NCBI RefSeq assembly: GCF_017305915.1 | Contig: NZ_JAFKJN010000006.1 | Coordinates: 124,001 to 188,000, forward strand | Origin: Reyranella sp. | Lineage (GTDB): Bacteria > Pseudomonadota > Alphaproteobacteria > Reyranellales > Reyranellaceae | Reading direction: 5' to 3' | DNA length: 64,000 nt | Part shown: one piece after another, positions 30,270 through 39,759 of the stretch | How positions within the stretch are numbered: the first letter of the stretch is position 1 | How the letters are laid out: each line of letters starts with the position of its first letter | Program-made: the position numbers and the translations under genes | Notes under the pieces: model-generated | Seen by the model: the letters and a program-made list of their open reading frames with translations, nothing else | What the model was told of the DNA's origin: nothing | Database searches by the model: none

Positions 30270-31274
30270 ATGGCCAAGGCCGAGGTACGTAAGCTGATCG
30301 AGCGCCTGGCGATGCCCGTCATCGCCGCGCCGATGTTCCTGGTGTCCAACCCGGCGCTGACGCTGGCCTGCTGCAGCGAAGGCATCATGGGCAGCTTCCC
30401 CGCCCACGGCACGCGCAGCCGCGAGGAGTTCCAGGCCTGGCTCGACGAGATGATCGCGGGCATCAAGCGGCTGGAGGATGCCGGCAAGCAGCCCGCGCCG
30501 TGGGCGGTCAACCTGGTCGTCCATCCGTCCAACCCGCGCTATCCCGGCGATCTCGAGCTGGTCGAGAAGTACAAGGTGCCGGTCGTGCTGACCTCGAAGG
30601 GCGCGCCGGGCGATGCGATCAAGCGCATCCATGGCTGGGGCGCGGTGGCGCTGCACGACATCGCCAACCGCCGCCACGCCGAGAAGGCGCTGGAAGCCGG
30701 CGTCGACGGCGTGATCGCGGTCGCGGGCGGCGCCGGCGGCCATACCGGCACGATCAACCCGTTCGCGCTGATGAACGAAGTGCGACAGCTCGGTGATCAT
30801 TTCGCCATCGTGCTGGCCGGCGGCCTGACCACCGGCCGCGACGTGCTGGCCGCCGAGACCATGGGCGCCGACCTCGCCTATATCGGCACGCGCTTCATCG
30901 CCACCCGCGAGGCGATGGCGGCAGAAGCGCACAAGCGCATGATCCTCGACACCCGCGCCACCGACGTCTTCCTCACCGCCTCGATCGACGGCGCGCCGGC
31001 CAACTGGCTGACGCCGAGCCTGCTCGCGGCCGGTATCGACCTCGACGTGCTGCGCACGACCCTGCCCAGCAAGATCGTCGCGGCACAGGAGAACAAGAAG
31101 CGCTGGAAGGACATCTACACCGCGGGCCACGGCGTCGGGAACATCGACGACGTGCCGGACGCCGCCGAGCTCTGCCGGCGCCTGGTCGCGCAGTACCGCG
31201 AGGCCCGTTCGTTGTCGCCGCGCGGTGCGGAAGAGGTCAATTCGGCCGCGACTCGGGTCGCCCGCGTGCGCTAG
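30270..31274 (+). CDS. Nitronate monooxygenase family protein
   Basis: A 334-residue FMN enzyme of the 2-nitropropane dioxygenase family, which oxidises alkyl nitronates. It begins with the conserved MPVIAAPMFLVSNPALTLAC, and contains the flavin-site VIAVAGGAGGHTGTINPF with the catalytic histidine and ALAGG-type phosphate loops (IVLAGGLTTGRDVLAAETMGADLAYIGTRF region). It starts 2 bases after the CaiB gene, so the two are coupled. Some members act as trans-enoyl reductases, so the true substrate is uncertain. Confidence 0.9.
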   Translation: MAKAEVRKLIERLAMPVIAAPMFLVSNPALTLACCSEGIMGSFPAHGTRSREEFQAWLDEMIAGIKRLEDAGKQPAPWAVNLVVHPSNPRYPGDLELVEKYKVPVVLTSKGAPGDAIKRIHGWGAVALHDIANRRHAEKALEAGVDGVIAVAGGAGGHTGTINPFALMNEVRQLGDHFAIVLAGGLTTGRDVLAAETMGADLAYIGTRFIATREAMAAEAHKRMILDTRATDVFLTASIDGAPANWLTPSLLAAGIDLDVLRTTLPSKIVAAQENKKRWKDIYTAGHGVGNIDDVPDAAELCRRLVAQYREARSLSPRGAEEVNSAATRVARVR

Positions 31275-31301
31275 GCTCCCTCCCATCAAGGGAGAGACAG
31301 C

Positions 31302-32414
<1,113 letters not shown>

Positions 32415-32428
32415 CCGGGAGGGAGCAC

Positions 32429-33310
32429 ATGGCCGCGAGAGCCATCGGCAACGCCACCATCGAAAAGGTCGAGGAGATCTGCGGCGCCGGATTCAAGCCC
32501 GCGCGCATGTTCCCGAAATTCGACCAGGAAGCCTTCGACGCCCAGAAGAGCTGGATGGTGCCCGAGCATGTCGAGCCGGGCAGCGACCGGCTGGTCGGCT
32601 CGGTCCATACCTGGGTGGTCAAGACCGGCAAGCACACCATCCTGATCGACACCTGCCTCGGCAATCACAAGCAGCGGCACAATCCCGGCTGGAACAACCT
32701 CAACACGCCGTTTCTCGATCGGCTCAAGGCCTGCGGCTGCCATCCCGATTCGGTCGACTTCGTGATGTGCACCCACCTGCATGTCGATCATGTCGGCTGG
32801 AACACCCAGCTCGAGAACGGCCGCTGGGTGCCGACTTTCAAGAACGCCAAATACCTGTTCGCCAAGCGCGAATACGCGCACTGGGAGCAGGAGCACAAGA
32901 CACAAGGCAACGAGACCAACGGCGGCTCGTTCGACGATTCGGTGCTGCCCGTGGTCGAGGCCGGCAAGGCCGTCATGATCGACAGCGACCACCAGCCCGA
33001 CCCGATGCTCACCATTGCCGACTACCCCGGTCACACGCCGGGCTCGATCGCCATCAACCTCAAGGACGGCGGCCGGCAGGCCTGCTTCTCGGGCGACATC
33101 ATGCATCACCCGATCCAGGTCTATCACCCCGACTGGTCGAGCCAGTTCTGCACCGACCAGGCGCTGTCGGCGAAATCCCGCCGCAAGCTGCTCGAGGATT
33201 GCGTCGCGAGCGGCGCCCTGCTCTGCCCCGCGCATTTCCCCGGCGCCAATGCCGGCTACATCAAGCCGCAAGGCAATACCTTCCGCATCGATTGGGACAT
33301 CGTGAAATGA
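32429..33310 (+). CDS. MBL-fold metallo-hydrolase
   Basis: A 293-residue cytoplasmic metallo-beta-lactamase-fold protein. Metal ligands are in FVMCTHLHVDHVGWN, YPGHTPGSIAI and CFSGDIMHHP. The long insertion KREYAHWEQEHKTQGNETN is typical of quorum-lactonase-like and related hydrolases. The stop overlaps the next SDR gene (ATGA). In this setting it may hydrolyse a thioester or lactone made by the cluster; the exact substrate is unknown. Confidence 0.9.
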   Translation: MAARAIGNATIEKVEEICGAGFKPARMFPKFDQEAFDAQKSWMVPEHVEPGSDRLVGSVHTWVVKTGKHTILIDTCLGNHKQRHNPGWNNLNTPFLDRLKACGCHPDSVDFVMCTHLHVDHVGWNTQLENGRWVPTFKNAKYLFAKREYAHWEQEHKTQGNETNGGSFDDSVLPVVEAGKAVMIDSDHQPDPMLTIADYPGHTPGSIAINLKDGGRQACFSGDIMHHPIQVYHPDWSSQFCTDQALSAKSRRKLLEDCVASGALLCPAHFPGANAGYIKPQGNTFRIDWDIVK

Positions 33311-34122
33311 CCGGACGTGAAGATGACGCCGGCCTCGCCGGCAAAGTCGCGATCGTCTCGGGCGGCGGCGCCGCCGGGGACGGCATCGGCAACGGCCGCG
33401 CCGCGGCGATCCTGCTGGCCCGCGCCGGCACCAAGGTCGTGGTCTCCGACCTCGACAAGAAGCTGGCGCAGCGCACCGTCGAGATGATCAAGGCCGAGGG
33501 CGGCACCGCCGTCGCCGAAGCCTGCGACGCCACCGAGGAGGCCGACTGCAAGCGCCTGGTCGATGCCGCGGTCGATCGCTGGGGCCGGCTCGACTTCCTC
33601 GACAACAATGTCGGCATCGGCAGCCGGGGCAGCGTGGTCGAGGAGAAGCCCGAGGAATACCGCCGCGTGATGCAGGTCAATGTCGAGACGATGTTCCTGC
33701 TCTCCAAGCACGCGATCCCGGCGATGATCAAGACCGCCAAAGGCGGCGCGATCGTCAACATCTCCTCGATCTCGGCGCTGCGGCCGCGCGGGCTCACGAC
33801 CTATTCAGCCTCCAAGGCGGCGGTGATCGGGCTGACCCAGGCGATGGCGGTCGATCACGGCAAGGACCACATCCGGGTCAACTGCATCTGCCCCGGGCCG
33901 ATGTACACGCCGATGGTCAATCGCGGCAATGGCATGAGCGAGGCCAACCGTGCCCAGCGCGCGTCAGCCTCGGTGCTGAAGATCGAGGGCACCGGCTGGG
34001 ACATCGGCTACGCCGTGCGCTTCCTGATGAGCGCGCATGCCCGCTACATCACCGGCCAGGTGCTGGTGGTCGATGGCGGTGTGACCCTGCAGGGCCCGGC
34101 CCGCGAATCGCAGGATCATTAG
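33307..34122 (+). CDS. SDR family NAD(P)-dependent oxidoreductase
   Basis: A 271-residue classical short-chain dehydrogenase. Cofactor loop VAIVSGGGAAGDGIGNGRA is a variant of TGxxxGxG. The active-site pattern follows: DNNVGIG, NISSISALRPRGLTTYSASKAAVIG with the Ser-Tyr-Lys set, and CPGPMYTPMV. A conserved FLMSAHARYITGQVLVVDGGVT ends the fold. The insert after the glycine motif (GDGIGNG) is shared with the SDR at 34791, so the two are probably tandem relatives in one pathway. The start overlaps the MBL gene stop. Confidence 0.92.
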   Translation: MTGREDDAGLAGKVAIVSGGGAAGDGIGNGRAAAILLARAGTKVVVSDLDKKLAQRTVEMIKAEGGTAVAEACDATEEADCKRLVDAAVDRWGRLDFLDNNVGIGSRGSVVEEKPEEYRRVMQVNVETMFLLSKHAIPAMIKTAKGGAIVNISSISALRPRGLTTYSASKAAVIGLTQAMAVDHGKDHIRVNCICPGPMYTPMVNRGNGMSEANRAQRASASVLKIEGTGWDIGYAVRFLMSAHARYITGQVLVVDGGVTLQGPARESQDH

Positions 34123-34130
34123 GAGGAAGA

Positions 34131-34676
34131 ATGGCCCGCCTGCCCTACATCGACGCCGACCAGCTACCGGCCGAGCAGCGCGACCTGCTCAAGCGGCCGA
34201 TCAACCTGACGCGGCTGCTGGTCAATTCTCCGGGCATGGCGAAGGCCTTCCACGGGATCGGCGGCTTCATCCGCAACAAGAGCACGCTCGATCCGCGCCT
34301 GCGCGAGCTCGCCATCCTGCAGGTCGGCTGGATGGAGAAGTCGGAATACGAATTCACCCACCACGTGAAGATCGGCAAGGAGTTCGGCGTCACCGACGCG
34401 GACATCCAGGGCCTGTTCCTCGAGACCGAAGGCAAGCCCTCCAAGCTCGAGCCGCTCGCCAAGTCGGTCCTCAAGGGCGCGCGCGAGATGGTGCGGGACA
34501 TCGGCATGTCCGACGCCACCTTCGCCGAGATCAAGCAGCATCTCAGCAACGAGCACATGACCGACCTGGTGCTGACCATCGCCTTCTACTGCGCGGTGGT
34601 GCGGGTGCTGGCGACCATGAAGATCGACAACGAGCCGCAGTACAAAGAGGTACTCAAGCAGTACCCGCTTACGTAA
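34131..34676 (+). CDS. Carboxymuconolactone decarboxylase family protein
   Basis: A 181-residue all-helical AhpD-like protein. The core RLRELAILQVGWMEKSEYEFTHHVKIGKEFG carries the family's glutamate and histidine positions but lacks the CxxC pair of AhpD peroxidases, so it is more like the decarboxylase branch. It is placed 8 bases after an SDR gene and precedes another, within a catabolic cluster. AGGAGGA lies before the start. Its reaction is not predictable from sequence. Confidence 0.88.
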   Translation: MARLPYIDADQLPAEQRDLLKRPINLTRLLVNSPGMAKAFHGIGGFIRNKSTLDPRLRELAILQVGWMEKSEYEFTHHVKIGKEFGVTDADIQGLFLETEGKPSKLEPLAKSVLKGAREMVRDIGMSDATFAEIKQHLSNEHMTDLVLTIAFYCAVVRVLATMKIDNEPQYKEVLKQYPLT

Positions 34677-34680
34677 CCAT

Positions 34681-34772
34681 CGTCGCCCCGAGCGAAGCCG
34701 AGGGGCCTCTGCTTTTCGAACCTCAAGACAAGGTCCCTCCACTACGCGCTGCGCGCTACGGTCGGGACGACG
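34681..34772. repeat. Diverged family B palindromic element, copy B4
   Basis: The outer arms CGTCGCCCCGAGCGAAGCCG and the complement of GTCGGGACGACG pair imperfectly. The inside keeps GGTCCCTCCACTACGCGCTG and a second GC-rich stem. The layout matches the compact family B hairpins, but the sequence is longer and more degenerate. It fills the gap between the carboxymuconolactone-type gene and the next SDR gene, and ends just before the SDR ribosome-binding site. Confidence 0.65.
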
Positions 34773-34790
34773 GCATAGGGAGAAACGGAA

Positions 34791-35591
34791 ATGCGCCTGC
34801 AGGACAAGGTTGCCATCGTCGTCGGCGCCGGCCAGAGCCCGGGCGAAGGCATCGGCAACGGCCGCGCCACCGCGTTAACCTTCGCGCGCGAGGGCGCCAA
34901 GGTCGTCTGCGTCGACCGCGACCTTGAGTCGGCGCAGGAGACCGTCGACATGATCGGCGCCAACCAGGGCACCGCGGTCGCCTTCAAGGCGGACGTGACC
35001 AAGAACGCCGACCTCAAGGCGATGGTCGCCGACACCCATGCCCGCTGGGGCCGCATCGACATCCTGCACAACAACGTCGGCGTGTCGCTGGCCGGCGGCG
35101 ACGCCGAGCTCGACAAGATCACCGAGGAGGCGTTCGACCGCTGCGTCGCGATCAACCTCAAGAGTTGCATCCTCGCCGCCAAGCACGTCATCCCGATCAT
35201 GCGCGAGCAGAAGAGCGGCGTGATCATCAACATCTCGTCGATGGCGGTGATCACCACCTACCCGTACGTCGCCTACAAGGCGACCAAGGCGGCGATGGTC
35301 GCCTTCACCGAGCAGCTCGCCTACCAGAACGCGCCGTACAACATCCGCGCCAACGTCATCCTGCCCGGCCTGATGAATACGCCGATGGCGGTCGACACCC
35401 GCGCCCGCGAGTTCGGCAAGACCCGGGCCGAGATCGAGGCGATGCGCGACGCCCAGGTGCCGCTGCGCAAGAAGATGGGCACCGGCTGGGACGTCGCCAA
35501 TGCCGCGCTGTTCCTGGCGTCCGACGAGGCGAACTTCATCACCGGAGTGACACTCCCGGTCGATGGCGGAGCCAGCGTCAGAAGAGGATAG
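34791..35591 (+). CDS. SDR family NAD(P)-dependent oxidoreductase
   Basis: A 266-residue short-chain dehydrogenase with cofactor loop VAIVVGAGQSPGEGIGNGRA, the HNNVGVSLAGG segment, the catalytic set in NISSMAVITTYPYVAYKATKAAMVAF and LPGLMNTPMAVDTRAREFGKT. The glycine-rich loop has the same insertion as the SDR at 33307, suggesting related substrates. It is separated from the upstream cluster by a family B repeat and followed after 55 bases by a periplasmic binding-protein gene. Confidence 0.92.
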   Translation: MRLQDKVAIVVGAGQSPGEGIGNGRATALTFAREGAKVVCVDRDLESAQETVDMIGANQGTAVAFKADVTKNADLKAMVADTHARWGRIDILHNNVGVSLAGGDAELDKITEEAFDRCVAINLKSCILAAKHVIPIMREQKSGVIINISSMAVITTYPYVAYKATKAAMVAFTEQLAYQNAPYNIRANVILPGLMNTPMAVDTRAREFGKTRAEIEAMRDAQVPLRKKMGTGWDVANAALFLASDEANFITGVTLPVDGGASVRRG

Positions 35592-35646
35592 TGCGCGGGA
35601 CCGGCACAGCCTTTGCGTGCCGCGGACCGAACGACTGGGGAGCAAG

Positions 35647-36498
35647 ATGTTTGCACGCACACTGATTGCAGCGGCGGCCGCTATGGCACTGTCGGGCGCC
35701 GCCTGGGCGCAGGACGCCGACCATCCGAAGGACAAGACGCTGGTCGTGGGTTCGGACTTCGGCGTCGCACCGTGGATGGTGCGCGGCGCCTCGGGGCCCG
35801 AAGGCTTCGGCGTCGACATGATCAAGGAGGTCGGCAAGCGGATCGGCCGGCCGGGCGTCGAGATCGTCGACATCAACTTCTCCGGCCTGTTTGCGGCGCT
35901 GTTCTCCAAGCGCATCGAGTTCACCGTCAATCCGCTCAACATCACCGCCGAGCGCGCCGAGCGCATGCTCTATACCGAGCCGTTCTTCGCCACCGGCAAC
36001 GGCTTCATCATTCGAGCCGCAGACAGCATGAACGGCTTCGAGGACCTCAAGGGCAAGCAGCTCGCGGTCAATCGCGGCACCATCTCCGACACCTGGGCGA
36101 CCCAGAACGCCGAGAAGTACGGCTTCGAGGTGCAACGCTACGACACCTTCCCCGATTCGGTGCAGGCGGTGATCACCCGCCGCGCCTTCACCGCGCTGAA
36201 CGAGATCCCGACCGCGGTCTATGCCGCGAGCCAGAACAAGGCGATCAAGGTCGGCTTCAAGGACTTCAACGGCCGCAACTTCGGCTACGCGTTCCGCCTC
36301 GAGAGCACGCAGTATCGCAACACCGTCGAGGCGGCGATCGAGTGCATGAAGAAGGACGGCACGCTCACCAAGATGTACGAGAAGTGGTACGGCTCGAAGG
36401 TCGATCCCGGCTCGTCGATCAGCACGGTCTTCCCGGGCTGGGGCCCGCCGGGCTTCAAGGGCTACGATGCCACACCGCACGAGATGAGCTGCAAGTGA
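35647..36498 (+). CDS. Amino-acid-type ABC transporter substrate-binding protein
   Basis: A 283-residue periplasmic protein of SBP family 3. The signal peptide is MFARTLIAAAAAMALSGAAWAQ. Core motifs include GVDMIKEVGKRIG, NITAERAERMLYTEPFFATG, LKGKQLAVNRGTISDTW and IECMKKDGTLTKMYEKWYG, as in polar amino-acid binding proteins. The ATG at 35647 gives the proper signal sequence. A family A repeat separates it from its permease genes. The ligand is unknown. Confidence 0.92.
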   Translation: MFARTLIAAAAAMALSGAAWAQDADHPKDKTLVVGSDFGVAPWMVRGASGPEGFGVDMIKEVGKRIGRPGVEIVDINFSGLFAALFSKRIEFTVNPLNITAERAERMLYTEPFFATGNGFIIRAADSMNGFEDLKGKQLAVNRGTISDTWATQNAEKYGFEVQRYDTFPDSVQAVITRRAFTALNEIPTAVYAASQNKAIKVGFKDFNGRNFGYAFRLESTQYRNTVEAAIECMKKDGTLTKMYEKWYGSKVDPGSSISTVFPGWGPPGFKGYDATPHEMSCK

Positions 36499-36506
36499 CA
36501 AAAGCT

Positions 36507-36651
36507 CACCTCCCCTTGGCGGGATCCGCCAAGGGGAGGTGCCCGCGTCATCGCGGGCGGAGGGGTCATGAGCAACAGGACTGTGGCCTATGACCCCTCC
36601 GTCGCCGTAAGACGACGACACCTCCCCTTCGCGGAACCCGCGAAGAGGAGG
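36507..36651. repeat. Family A palindromic element, copy A3
   Basis: About 145 bases between a binding-protein gene and its permease. The outer arm is a 15-base stem, CACCTCCCCTTGGCG with its complement, closed by a short loop. The second arm carries CCTCCCCTTCGCGG paired with CCGCGAAGAGGAGG. Inner stem GCCCGCG-TCAT-CGCGGGC and a central block, GGAGGGGTCATGAG facing TATGACCCCTCCG, complete the pattern. Arm and stem sequences differ from the other copies but pairing is kept. It could lower downstream permease expression relative to the binding protein. Confidence 0.85.
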
Positions 36652-36662
36652 AAGGGACTTCG

Positions 36663-37334
36663 ATGACTCCCCTGCTCGACAACTTCTTCAATCCGCAGAT
36701 CCTCGCCCAGTATTGGCCCTCGATCCTGGGCGGGTTCTGGCTGACCGTCGAAGTCGCGCTGGCGACGATCGCGATCGGCGTGGTGACAGGGCTCGTCCTC
36801 GCCGTCGTGCGGGCGATGCAGTGGAAGCCGGCCGACATCGCGATCGTCGTCTTCGTCGATGTCTTCCGCACACTGCCGCAGCTCGTGGTCATCGTGTTCC
36901 TGTATTTCGGCCTGCCCTATGCCGACATCCAGCTCTCGCCGTTCGGCGCCACGGTGCTGGCGCTGGGCGCGGTGCTGGCGGCCTTCGCCACCGAGATCTT
37001 CTGGGCCTCCATCCAGGCGGTGCCGCAGGGCCAGTGGGACGCCGCGCGCTCGCTGGGGCTCGGCTTCCTGAAGATCCTGTTCCTGGTGATCCTGCCGCAG
37101 GCAATTCGTATCGCCGTGCCGCTGCTGACCAACCGCGCCATCGCCATCACCAAGGGCACCGCGCTCGGCACCGCCGTCGCCCTGCCCGAGCTGCTGGGCC
37201 GCGCCCAGAGCGCCATGGCGATCGCCGCCAATCCCTCGCCGCTCACCCTGGCGGCAGCGTTCTATCTGCTGTTCTTCGTGCCGCTGGTGGTCGCCAGCCG
37301 CTGGCTCGAAGGCCTCGGGCCGAAGAGGCACTGA
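36663..37334 (+). CDS. Amino-acid ABC transporter permease (HisM/GlnP type)
   Basis: A 223-residue inner-membrane permease, with helices such as ILGGFWLTVEVALATIAIGV and the EAA-type loop WDAARSLGLGFLKILFLVIL that binds the ATPase. The P-segment PQAIRIAVPLLTNRAI is typical of the polar amino-acid family. It is followed after one base by a second permease, implying a heterodimer. No ATPase gene of this system is present in the window. Confidence 0.92.
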   Translation: MTPLLDNFFNPQILAQYWPSILGGFWLTVEVALATIAIGVVTGLVLAVVRAMQWKPADIAIVVFVDVFRTLPQLVVIVFLYFGLPYADIQLSPFGATVLALGAVLAAFATEIFWASIQAVPQGQWDAARSLGLGFLKILFLVILPQAIRIAVPLLTNRAIAITKGTALGTAVALPELLGRAQSAMAIAANPSPLTLAAAFYLLFFVPLVVASRWLEGLGPKRH

Positions 37335-37335
37335 G

Positions 37336-38019
37336 ATGGACGCCCTGCAGCTCTTCCTCGACAACTTCGCCGACTGGGACAGCTTCGTCCGCATTTGGCC
37401 CTTGTTGTGGCAGGGCCTTCGGCTCACGATCCTGCTGTCCGTCGTCACCCTGCCGGTGGCGGTCGCGGTCGGCCTGCTGATCGCCATCCTCTACAGCTTC
37501 CACCACAAGGCGCTGAACGTGGCGCTGCTGATCTGGATCGACCTGTTCCGCTCCTTCCCCGTCCTGGTGCTGCTGATCCTGATCTTCTACGGCCTGCCCT
37601 TCCTCGGCCTGACCCTGCCGTCCTTCGCCGCCTGCGTGCTGGCGCTGACCCTCAACAACTCCGGCTACTACGGCGAGATCTTCCGCGCCGGCATCGAATC
37701 CATCCCGCCCGGCCAACGCGAGGCCGCCCGCGCCCTCGGCCTGCACCCGCTGCAGATCATCTTCCTGGTGATCCTGCCGCAGGCGATCGCCCGGGTGCTG
37801 GCGCCACTGGCCTCCAATTCGCTCGAGCTGGTGAAGACCACCTCGATCGCCGCCCTGGTCGCCCTGCCCGAGCTGCTGCGCTCGGCGCGCGTGGCGCAGG
37901 AACAGACCTACAATCCGACGCCGCTGACTGCGGCCGCGATCATCTTCTTCGTCCTGCTCTTCCCGTTCGCGCGCTGGGTCGCGAAACTCGAGCGCGACAT
38001 GATCATGAGGCAGAAATGA
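37336..38019 (+). CDS. Amino-acid ABC transporter permease (HisM/GlnP type)
   Basis: A 227-residue permease paralogous to its upstream neighbour. The EAA loop reads REAARALGLHPLQIIFLVIL and the segment PQAIARVLAPLASNSLELVKTTS follows. The ATG comes one base after the preceding stop, and its own stop overlaps the SDR gene (ATGA). The transporter is thus co-expressed with a catabolic SDR, which hints that the imported compound is a substrate for the cluster. Confidence 0.92.
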   Translation: MDALQLFLDNFADWDSFVRIWPLLWQGLRLTILLSVVTLPVAVAVGLLIAILYSFHHKALNVALLIWIDLFRSFPVLVLLILIFYGLPFLGLTLPSFAACVLALTLNNSGYYGEIFRAGIESIPPGQREAARALGLHPLQIIFLVILPQAIARVLAPLASNSLELVKTTSIAALVALPELLRSARVAQEQTYNPTPLTAAAIIFFVLLFPFARWVAKLERDMIMRQK

Positions 38020-38774
38020 AGCGTCTCGCCGGCAAAACAGCCCTCATCACCGGGGCCTCCTCGGGGATCGGCCGCGCCATCGCGAAGAAGTTCCACGAGG
38101 AAGGCGCCACGCTGCTGCTGATGGACATCACCGAGCAGGTGGTCGAGGGCGGCGAGCCGACCCACAGGATCCTCGACGTCCCGTTCTTCCGGGGCGACGT
38201 CTCCAAGGAAGCCGACGCCGAGGAGGCCGTGCGCCGTGCCGCCGGGCCGACCGGCCGGCTCGACATCGTGGTCAACGACGCCGTCGTGCGCGCCGGCAAG
38301 CCGCTCACCGAGACCAGCCTCGAGGAGTGGAACCACGTCATGGCGGTCAACGTGACCGGCGTGTTCCTGACGTGCCGTGCCGCGGTGCGCCGCATGCTGA
38401 CCCAGGAAATCCGCAACGAAGCGCGCGGCCGCATCGTCAACATCTCCTCGCAGCACGGCATGATCTCGTCGCCCGAGGACTGCTCGTACGGCGTCTCCAA
38501 GTCGGCGGTGGTCTACATGACGCGCCAGATCGCGTCGGACTACGGCCAGCACTCGATCATCTGCAACGCCGTGGCGCCGGGCAAAATCCTCACCGGCAAG
38601 GGCGGCCGCGCGGTCGAGCCGCGCTGGATCGACTACGGCCACCGGCGCACGCCGCTGCCGCGGCTCGGCCGCTCGGAGGATGTCGCCAATGCAGCACTGT
38701 TCCTCGCCTCCGACGAGGCGACCTTCATCACCGGCGAGAATTTGATGGTCGACGGCGGCTGGATGGCGAACTGA
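38016..38774 (+). CDS. SDR family oxidoreductase
   Basis: A 252-residue classical SDR. TALITGASSGIGRAIAKKF is the cofactor loop, VVNDAVVRAG replaces the usual NNAG, and NISSQHGMISSPEDCSYGVSKSAV holds the catalytic Ser-Tyr-Lys. VAPGKILTGK and ITGENLMVDGGWMAN close the fold. The start overlaps the permease stop by 4 bases. The last 47 bases overlap the convergent LysR gene. Confidence 0.92.
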   Translation: MKRLAGKTALITGASSGIGRAIAKKFHEEGATLLLMDITEQVVEGGEPTHRILDVPFFRGDVSKEADAEEAVRRAAGPTGRLDIVVNDAVVRAGKPLTETSLEEWNHVMAVNVTGVFLTCRAAVRRMLTQEIRNEARGRIVNISSQHGMISSPEDCSYGVSKSAVVYMTRQIASDYGQHSIICNAVAPGKILTGKGGRAVEPRWIDYGHRRTPLPRLGRSEDVANAALFLASDEATFITGENLMVDGGWMAN

Positions 38775-39657
38775 CGCCGTTGACGGGCGCGTCCGGCAGC
38801 AGCCCGCTCAGCACCTCGAGGAAGGCGCGCACCAGGCGCGCGTTCTGCCGCTCCTTCAGATAGACGACGTGGGCGTAGGTGTAGATCTCGGCATCCCCCA
38901 CCGGCACCGGTCGGATGCGCGGGTCGGGAATGAACTCGGCCTCCGAGACGACGCCCAGCCCGATGCCCTTGGCCACCGCCTCGCGGATCGATTCGCGGCT
39001 GCCGATCTCCATCACCACCCGTGGCCGCACGTCGGCGTCGCGCATCGCCTGGTCGAAGGCGCGGCGCGTGGTCGAGCCGGCCTCGCGCACGATCAGCCGC
39101 TGGCCCTCCATCTCGTGCGCCCGGATGAAACGGCGCTTGCCGAACGGGTGATCGGCGGGACAGAACACGATGACGCGGTGCCGCCGGTACGGGATCGCAA
39201 CCAGCCGCGGATCGGGATCGACATGGGCGAGCACCGCCACGTCGGTGCGGTAATCCAGCAGGTCGCGCACCGTGTCGCGCGAGTTGCCGACGGCGACCGA
39301 GACATAGAGGCCGGGATGGCGCGCGTTGAACGCCGCCAGCATGTCGGTGACATGGTATGGCCCCACCGCGCCGACCCGCAGATGCCCGGTGCGCAAGCCG
39401 CGCGTCTCGTTGAGATAGTCGGCCGCCTCCTTCTCGTCGGCGAACAGGCGGCGGGTGATGTCGAGCAGCCCGCTGCCGGCCTCGGTCAGCTCGATGCGGC
39501 GGCCGCGGCGCACGAACAGCTCGACGCCGAACTCCTGCTCCAATGAGCGCACCTGGGTGGTGATCGTGGGTTGTCCGACGCCGAGGGCGCGGGCGGCCTG
39601 GGTGAAGCTCGCGCGCTGGGCGACGGCGTGGAACGAGCGGAGCTGGGTGTGGCGCAT
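38728..39657 (-). CDS. LysR family transcriptional regulator
   Basis: A 309-residue regulator with an N-terminal winged helix (ASFTQAARALGVGQPTITTQVRSLEQEFG) and a C-terminal effector domain of periplasmic-binding-protein type (residues about 90-290). Its last 15 or so codons (a Ser/Arg-rich tail) overlap the convergent SDR gene and are probably an accidental extension. It is divergent from the iron alcohol dehydrogenase and phnDCE-type genes, which it most likely controls. An AT-rich repeat with T-N11-A character lies in the shared promoter region. Confidence 0.93.
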   Translation of the reverse strand: MRHTQLRSFHAVAQRASFTQAARALGVGQPTITTQVRSLEQEFGVELFVRRGRRIELTEAGSGLLDITRRLFADEKEAADYLNETRGLRTGHLRVGAVGPYHVTDMLAAFNARHPGLYVSVAVGNSRDTVRDLLDYRTDVAVLAHVDPDPRLVAIPYRRHRVIVFCPADHPFGKRRFIRAHEMEGQRLIVREAGSTTRRAFDQAMRDADVRPRVVMEIGSRESIREAVAKGIGLGVVSEAEFIPDPRIRPVPVGDAEIYTYAHVVYLKERQNARLVRAFLEVLSGLLPDAPVNGVSSPSSRRRPSNSRR

Positions 39658-39759
39658 TATTGCTTTTATCGATGGTAAAACCGAAAACTTTGAATTGGAT
39701 AAATGTGAGGTCGACGCCGAGCATTGTCAAAAGACAACGCGCGCAGGGAGTCGGCGCTG
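39658..39759. promoter_or_regulatory. Divergent promoter region with candidate LysR box
   Basis: This is among the most AT-rich stretches of the window. TTTTA (39664-39668) and TAAAA (39676-39680) form an inverted repeat with a 7-base gap, which gives the T-N11-A form expected for a LysR-type box, just upstream of the regulator's start codon. A second AT-rich stretch, AAACTTTGAATTGGATAAAT, follows and may hold the divergent promoter. The AGGGAG before 39760 is the ribosome-binding site of the dehydrogenase gene. Confidence 0.5.
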
